A stretch of DNA of 64,000 nt from Sipunculus nudus. Its lineage: Eukaryota > Annelida > Sipuncula > Golfingiida > Sipunculidae. Numbering within the stretch: the stretch's first letter is position 1; each line of letters opens with the position of its first letter. Under the pieces are notes generated by a model, which saw nothing but the letters and a program-made list of their open reading frames with translations, was not told the DNA's origin and searched no databases. The stretch spans positions 3,734,019 through 3,798,018 of the forward strand of contig CM049306.1 of the NCBI GenBank assembly GCA_026874595.1. Direction: 5' to 3'. The translations under genes and the position numbers were made by a program. Below are positions 58,380-64,000 of this stretch, one piece after another.

Positions 58380-59927
58380 CATTCATTTTATCTGGCATCT
58401 AGGAGGGTTTTGATATTGTTGACAAAAATGCCATACCTAAAGAAACGTTTGTTAAAATTCATAAATCAGTCAAACAATATTCAGATTTTGTAGATAAACA
58501 AATCCAAAAAGAGATACAGAATGGCAATTATGTAATATGTAAAGACAAACCAATTTTTATTAGTCCCTTGGTGGCTATTCCAAAATCAAATGGGGAGGTG
58601 CGATTAATCCTTGATTGTAGTTTACCTAGAGGAGCTGCGTTAAATGATTAAATTTCTAAAACAGATAGTTTTTCTTTTAAGACAGTTGATGATGCAGCTG
58701 CTCTAATGAAGCAGGGATGTTACATGGCCAAGGTAGATAAGAAATCAGCTTACAGGTCAGTCCCCATCAGTCAGGCCAGTCAGTACTTTACAGGTCTAGA
58801 ATGGACAGATAAGAATGGTAAAACTATATATCTTAGAGATACAAAGCTCCCTTTTGAATCTAAATTAGCACCAAGTTTATTTAATAGGCTCTCTCAAGCT
58901 GTGACCAGAATAATGGCAAAAAGGGTTTTGATCAAATCATTGCATACTTGGACGACTTCCTCATTGTAAGTGATCCATTTCATGGTTGTGTACAATCATT
59001 AAAAGTGCTTGTTGTTACATCAAGAGGGTTAGGGTTTAGCATAAATTGGAATAAAGAAACAGACCCTACTCAGTGTTTAACTGTTCTGGGTGTGCAGCTT
59101 GATTCTGTATCGATGGCACTCAGTATCCCTGAGGTAAAAGTGTTAGAGCTTAAACAAGAGCTTGAATTATTCATTAATAGGCGTAGGGTGTCAAAAAGGC
59201 AATTGCAGAGTCTTATAGGAAAGCTAAACTGGGCAGCTGCTATAATTAAGGGTGGACGAGTAAATAAATTTCGCCCGTTAATAAATGCAGCAAATAGCAT
59301 GAAGCATAAGACAGATAGGCGGCGGCTATCTGGAGAAACTATGGCAGATATTGCCTGGTGGCAGACATGCATGTCTATGTTCAATAATAAGGCCTTGATT
59401 CAGGATAGTACACCAGTCACCAGTGTATACACAGATGCTTGTGCAGAGGGGGCCGGAGCATACTTTCATGGTGATTGGTATTATTGTAATTGGATTTTTG
59501 ATCTGCCCACTTGCAGGTGGATGCATATTAATGTGAAGGAGACCATGGCTGTCATCCTAGCAGCACAAAGATGGTGTAAATATTGGCAAAACAAAAAAAA
59601 ATTATGATATTGTCAGATAATGTTACCACTGTGGCCGCTATTAATAAAGGCAATTCTAGGAATACCTTCCTCATGAAGGCCCTGCGTGGCCTAATTTGGT
59701 TGGCAGTACAATATAATTTTAGTATTAAAGCGTGCCATGTGCCAGGAAAACATAACCTGATAGCAGACTATATATCAAGAATGCACAGCCCAAACAAGCA
59801 AACTGCTCTTATGCAGTACATGCCACAAATCTACATGTCAGATTTATCACAACATATGTCGCTAAAGTCTGCTTATGTTTTCTTCCACAGGCCTCAGTTT
59901 CAGCAGAAGTACGTCATTAATTTGTGA
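58380..59927 (+). pseudogene. Ngaro reverse transcriptase-RNase H
   Basis: RT blocks: FISPLVAIPKSNGEVRLILD (58.56 kb), a stop after ALND at about 58650, TVDDAAALM, YMAKVDKKSAYRSVPI (catalytic Asp), then a frame change near 58920 before IIAYLDDFLIVSD (intact YLDD, 58.95 kb) and LGFSINWNKETDPTQ. KRQLQSLIGKLNWAA is the post-RT block. RNase H follows with VYTDACAEGAGAY, INVKETMAVILAA, a frame change near 59590, LSDNVTTVAAINKG and HVPGKHNLIADYISRM. It sits between gag and YR as expected. Confidence 0.9.
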
Positions 59928-60826
59928 TCTAGATGCTAAAATCAACCAGTTCATGAAAGGAGCCTTTGCTAAATCCACTGTTGCAACTTACAAAACTCAC
60001 CTGAAATCATACATCCGTTTTTGCAGCATGCTGTCCATTCCACTGCCCCCCCCCCCTGAGCCCTGTTGATCTCCAACGCTATATTGTGTACCTTGCAGAC
60101 AAATTAAGTTTTTCTTCTTTAAAGCAGTACTTGCACATAATATCCCTGATACACAGCATCGTGGGTCTAAATTCTCCACTTAATGAGCGTGTCATTATCT
60201 CAGCCCTACTTAAGGGAGTGCGGAGACAGGTGGGAGATTCATGTAATCAAAATAATCAATTACACTGCGTATACTGAGAGGAGTTTTCAACACCTGAATC
60301 TTGCATGCCCAAAGAATCTGTGCTTTTGAGCAGTTTGCCTCACAGCCTTCTTTAGTTTCCTGCAGAAGTCAGATTTACTGCCTAACTCATCCCAATCTTT
60401 TGATGCCTGTAGACAACTTACCAGGGGAGACGTATCTTTTTATCCCAGTTTTCTTCTGATCAAAGTTAAACATTCAAAAACTATCCAATTCCAGGAACGT
60501 TGTCTTCAGGTCCCCCTCCCACATATTCCCTTCTCCCACCTGTGTCCAGCCAAGGCCGTCAGATTGGCTTTCAGGTTAATTCCAACACAAGCAAATTCAC
60601 CAGCATTTCAATTCCGTCGCATGAATAAAACCGTAACCATGACATACAGCATGTTTTTTGGACGCCTTAGGGCTTCCTTAGTACAACTGGGCATTCCGGC
60701 CTCCCGATATGCGGGGCATAGTTTCAGGAGAGGTGGAGCTACCCTTGCTCCTGGTGCAGGCATTTCAGCAGGTTTAATCAAATTACAGGGGATTGGAAAA
60801 GCCATGCGTACCAAAGGTGTTTAGCC
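59920..60826 (+). pseudogene. Ngaro tyrosine recombinase
   Basis: The N-terminal part AFAKSTVATYKTHLKSYIRF (59.97 kb) breaks in a C-run at 60046-60057, and YLADKLSFSSLKQYLHII and LLKGVRRQVGDS follow in another frame. The catalytic region holds RYAGHSFRRGGATLAPGAGI (60.70-60.76 kb, H-x-x-R). The presumed Tyr nucleophile block is GDWKSHAYQRC at about 60793, separated from the former by a one-base frameshift. All catalytic residues can therefore be found but not in one frame. The enzyme would insert circular cDNA without creating target duplications. Confidence 0.85.
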
Positions 60827-61799
60827 CCTGGGTTGTCAGGTAGATTTAAAGTGACACAAGCCTTGTGTAGGCATGTTGAACAATTCCAGTTTTAATCCTA
60901 TTTTTGTAACATCTACTATCTACAGGTTTAGGCTATGGTTTGGGATATCCAGCTAGCTATTTTATGTGTGAAGTGATAATTGTGGGAAGTAACTTGTTTA
61001 ACATATTGCTAGCTGCAGGAAATAAATCTCTATCGCCCAAACCAGGACTTGTTTATTCATTTGTTTACCGGTGTGCATGGCTGAACTATCTCCATGTCTG
61101 AGCGAATTAATGGTACAATTGATGTTTATTAATTGGGGTTTAATTTGCGAGGACAGGGACCCCGGTCACGTGACCAGTCTCGCGCGAGACTGGTCACATG
61201 ACTGATCACGTGTCTACGCATACGTGTCAGGTGATATAGGCCGGGAATTGGTGGGTTTTAAATTAGTTGGCCAGCTGCAGTAAGGCGGACACTTCAAGAA
61301 ATTATTGCTAGCAGAACTGTCACCCACCCACCCAACCCACTGTAACTAGTAGTAGTTTTAGTCATAACTCATTTTAGGTAACTCTTACTAATGTTAGTTT
61401 TAGATTTCTTAGGATCTATCTAAATTAATTAGATTTATTTCCTCGTCCTTGCAGATGTTGGTATTCTTATACGGAACCATGAACGCATATTTTATGTATT
61501 GGCTTTTAGTGTCTTATCAGTGGAAATTGTCATGTGATATCCATATGGGGATGTCCAGCTAGCTATTTTATGTGTGAAGTGATAATTGTGAAAAGTAACT
61601 TTTTTTAACATATTGCTAGCTGGAGGAAATAAATCTCTATCGCCCAAACCAGGACTTGTTTATTCATTTGTTGACTGGTGTGCATGACTGTACTATCTCC
61701 ATGTCTGAGCGAAATAAAAATACAAAATTTCTGCTTGTGTTTAGATATTGCAAACATGGGTTTTCATACAACATTGTGTTTTGATTTTAAAATTTTTAG

Positions 61800-61855
61800 G
61801 CCTTCTGTGTGTGAGCGTTTTTTTTTTTTTTTTGGGGGGGGGGGGGGGGCAGTTC
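61800..61855 (+). repeat. Poly-T/poly-G junction tract
   Basis: About 17 T followed by about 17 G at 61820-61850, shortly after B2. Such tracts are prone to assembly error. Frames across it are artefacts. Confidence 0.7.
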
Positions 61856-62124
61856 CTTTTAGAAAAATTAGGTCAATGCAGGGTCACAACGAACAAAACC
61901 GAATTTAGTCAAACCCGTCATTTCTGCGTTTTATGTTATACGGTTTGACTCGAAGAAGATATACATCAACGTTTGGTCCGTTATATGAGTGTAGTTACCT
62001 GTTAGTTATCGAAGTTCCCCAACAGTCCCAAATAAATATAACTGTATATACACCCGTGAAAAATCCGCGGCTCTATCTGATGCATATTTTTTAAATGTGC
62101 TGATAGGAACTAAACGACGCGTAT

Positions 62125-62550
62125 TGTTACGGAGTGGCATAAAAGCGGACCGAACTGTCTCGCTAGTGAAGCTTGCTTTTCTAGCGAAGCGGTTGGTACG
62201 CCGGACTTGTGCGCCAACGACATGGGTTCGAATCCGGGATCGGCCCAATGTTTTACCCTGAGCAATTTGTCTTCGTAACAAAATGGGGGCTCGTCCAACG
62301 TGACGGTAAATTTTGTTGCCCAGGGAATAAGCTCACCAAAGTGTGACTCCTGGAATAATTAGTCTTGTCTTGATAGCATAACGCTTTTAAAAGGGGTGTG
62401 TTACAGGGTGACATATCACTCGTCTATCGGCTTCCTGACAGTCTAAAGAGGCGACCGGGGCGGTGGTCCTAGACCACCTAAACCGTGTCAGCCTGATGAC
62501 TATAAAAACCAGCTCTGCTGCACGGTTCACATAAAACGGACCGAACCGAG
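62125..62550 (+). mobile_element. Mini LTR retrotransposon (TRIM-like) with tRNA-like LTR
   Basis: An LTR at 62125-62280 (156 bp) starts TGTTACG and ends CGTAACA, perfect inverted ends. It contains CATAAAAG (TATA-like, 62138) and a tRNA-like A box TAGCGAAGCGG (62182) and B box GGTTCGAATCC (62225-62235). Three bases after the LTR lies TGGGGGCTCGTCC (62284-62296), complementary to 13 nt at the 3' end of tRNA-Pro. About 230 bp of non-coding sequence follow, and then TGCTGCACGGTTCACATAAA and CGGACCGAAC (62515-62550) repeat the LTR start in degraded form before similarity stops. No ORF is present. Confidence 0.6.
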
Positions 62551-63720
62551 GTTTTTGCAGGAACTTTTGTCACGTTTTTCACATAAATGATATAAAGATT
62601 ATATCTGCTAGAATTCTTCAGGAACACTCTCCCAAAAAATATCAACATAGAAAGAAAAATTATTTTATTCCAGAAATCACACAAAAAATCAATTTTGGAA
62701 AGAGACGTTAGGCATATACAAGGTGTACCAATTTTTAAGTGAGAAGTTTTTTTTCCGGATAAACAACATAGCTCCGACAGCTTCATTGCTTGGGAAATAT
62801 CGTAGATATAACGATCGTATAAAGAAGCCTTCTACCATGAAATTATATGAAAGATGCTTTGTATTAGTTTTAGCTCAGGCGACACCGTGAACGCGGTGTT
62901 TGTTCAGTTTAGTCAGCTGAGGGTATATAGTCTAAGGCATTTTAACAGACACATGCCTTATTTTTTATACACATGCATATGTCGTTGAAATTTCTTTTAC
63001 GCGAAACATATAGCTGCCAATGTGAAAAAGATAGGCCCAGAAAAGATATATTCCAACAGTATTAAATTTTTGGTTTAAGTACTGTAAATTGTCATGGAAT
63101 AAGCAGGTCTAATGCTATATTGACAACACTCCCAGATAAAAAGAAAGCAGGTTGATATATTTCGATGAAAGCGTTCAGCAAAGAAACCACTTCAGCCTTG
63201 GTTCGTTGCCTTGTCTTTCAACAAATTTACGCAAAATGTAATATACAGATTTTGCTGAACATTTGTAGAGGGGTAGAGTAAAACTACATCCGTTATCAAT
63301 TACATTTTTGGAGGTAATCGGAATCACCATGATATATTTTCTTCTTAAGTGCCATAATCACAAGGAATAATCATGAGGGGCTATTCCTTTGTCCCTGAGT
63401 AGAAGCCGCCCATTCGTACGCAGTTGTACTGCCACTCGCCTGGTGAAACCGTGTTTCTGAACCATGACAATGTTTACATGAAATATGCACGTATGAACAA
63501 ACGACTGATTAGTAGATCCTAGCGGGGATTTCATTTCTAGCGGGGATTTCAAAGTCCTCAAGAGATTGGGGACCCTTACAAGTGTGTGCAATACCCCTCC
63601 GGCTTCCTTTGAAAAAACATTTTTTTTAAACAACCCATAAATCGGACTAACTATAGGACCATGGTTATCACGGAAAGATACTTCTGAATGTATAAAAATC
63701 AGCATACCTATAAAACTATA
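62551..63720. other. No recognisable gene
   Basis: A 102-residue minus frame (62478-62786) and a 115-residue minus frame (63358-63705) show no recognised family. GTTTTAGCTCAGGCGACACCG at about 62868 loosely recalls the AGCTCAGCTGAC repeat start. Confidence 0.3.
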
Positions 63721-63725
63721 CTAGT

Positions 63726-64000
63726 GGCCCATGGGCCATGACGCTCAGCTGAAATCAGGGAATGTTGAACAATGAGCAAAATGACTGCCAGAGTGCTAAA
63801 AATCATGAATTTTGTGAAGAGTCCTTAGAAATGTCTTGTTTGTAAGAAAACTCTCGAAGAAGGATTGACATGCCAGATTTCAGACCAATATCTTGAGCCA
63901 CTCCTAAGATATGAGCAATTTTCACCTAAAGCACATGTAGGCATGGAGATGGCAGTCTTAAGTGAAAGATGGAGGAGTCCAAGATCTATGTGTATGCACC
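63726..64000 (-). repeat. GGCATGTCCATCC/TGGACTCCTCCATC dispersed repeat
   Basis: The reverse complement reads CATAGATCTTGGACTCCTCC, then GAAAATTGCTCATATCTTAG, GAAATCTGGCATGTCAATCC and TTTCTTACAAACAAGACA. It matches the repeat modules at 33.1-33.3 kb and 8.2-8.8 kb in the opposite orientation. It continues past the window end. Confidence 0.7.

Larger units (their letters stand above)
56822..61713 (+). mobile_element. Ngaro-type YR retrotransposon, complete structure
   Basis: Split direct repeats are ordered A1 (56822-57004), ORFs, B1 (60943-61107), A2 (61111-61322) and B2 (61547-61713). A1 and A2 share TGGTACAATTGAT.TTTATT, GGCCGGGAATTGGTGGGTTT and GCGGACACTTCAAGAAATTA. B1 and B2 share CCAGCTAGCTATTTTATGTG and CCCAAACCAGGACTTGTTTA. 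This A1-B1A2B2 layout is characteristic of Ngaro/PAT elements, which integrate through a circular intermediate. The order gag, RT, RNase H, YR agrees. The ORFs carry several frameshifts and a nonsense codon, so the copy is defective. Confidence 0.9.

Noticed and set aside
62182-62245. Free-standing tRNA gene
   Set aside because: A and B boxes are present, but the acceptor and anticodon stems do not pair properly and the sequence lies inside a defined LTR.
1-64000. CRISPR arrays, bacterial operons or phage genes
   Set aside because: No spaced short palindromic repeats, Shine-Dalgarno-linked frames or long dense ORFs. Introns, Pol III tRNA genes and metazoan retroelements show eukaryotic DNA.

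Overview
This is eukaryotic, metazoan DNA. The dispersed repeat families (GGTCAAGGTCACAGG, TTTGTCCGTCGTCCGTCC, CAGACAAAGTCGGGATAC, GGTGGCGCCACC), the intron-bearing tRNA-Tyr, and the mix of CR1/L2-, L1/Tx1-, Penelope-, DIRS/Ngaro- and Gypsy-type retroelements suggest a marine mollusc, most likely a bivalve. That placement is inferred from recognised repeat types and was not checked against a database. Almost everything here is accessory sequence. The only convincing host protein-coding sequence is a carbohydrate sulfotransferase-like gene fragment near 53.1-54.6 kb on the minus strand, plus four kinds of tRNA gene.

1-24.7 kb: a head-to-tail array of a 10.2-10.4 kb unit (unit 1 1-10236, unit 2 10237-20648, unit 3 20649-24008 with a 7-kb internal deletion, and the start of a fourth copy). 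Each junction carries an LTR-like segment with an AATAAA signal. Each full unit holds tRNA-Ser(CGA) and tRNA-Tyr(GTA) on minus, a tRNA-Ser(GCT)/tRNA-Ala(TGC) pair on plus only 5 bp apart, and remnants of L1-like, CR1/L2-like and Gypsy elements. The fourth LTR-like copy runs into a decayed Gypsy-type gag.

25.2-41 kb: a broken transposon-associated gene with a C-terminal CXC cysteine-rich domain (25.2-27.25 kb), a decayed DIRS-type tyrosine-recombinase retrotransposon on minus (27.2-30.9 kb), dispersed repeats, an L1/Tx1-like fragment (33.5-34.2 kb), a MITE-like element with inverted minisatellite ends nested in another repeat (36.6-37.4 kb), and a broken gene resembling DUF6729-type proteins (38.7-40.8 kb).

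41-52 kb: a 289-bp tandem repeat rich in nuclear-receptor-like AGGTCA direct repeats, a very AT-rich stretch, then a Penelope-like element complex. The complex has a roughly 450-bp inverted repeat whose arms each carry a hammerhead ribozyme, a GIY-YIG endonuclease end, a CR1-like LINE lying between the terminal repeat and the next copy, and a second PLE copy with RT and GIY-YIG domains.

53-64 kb: the sulfotransferase-like exons, a block of diverged repeats, a structurally complete Ngaro-type element (56.8-61.7 kb) with split direct repeats A1-gag-RT-RNaseH-YR-B1-A2-B2 but broken reading frames, and a small LTR element (62.1-62.55 kb) with a 156-bp LTR that itself contains a tRNA-like Pol III promoter followed by a tRNA-Pro-type primer binding site.

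The most notable items are the hammerhead-bearing PLE inverted repeat, the tRNA-in-LTR mini-retrotransposon, the LTR-bounded amplification of a tRNA cluster, and the MITE with minisatellite ends.
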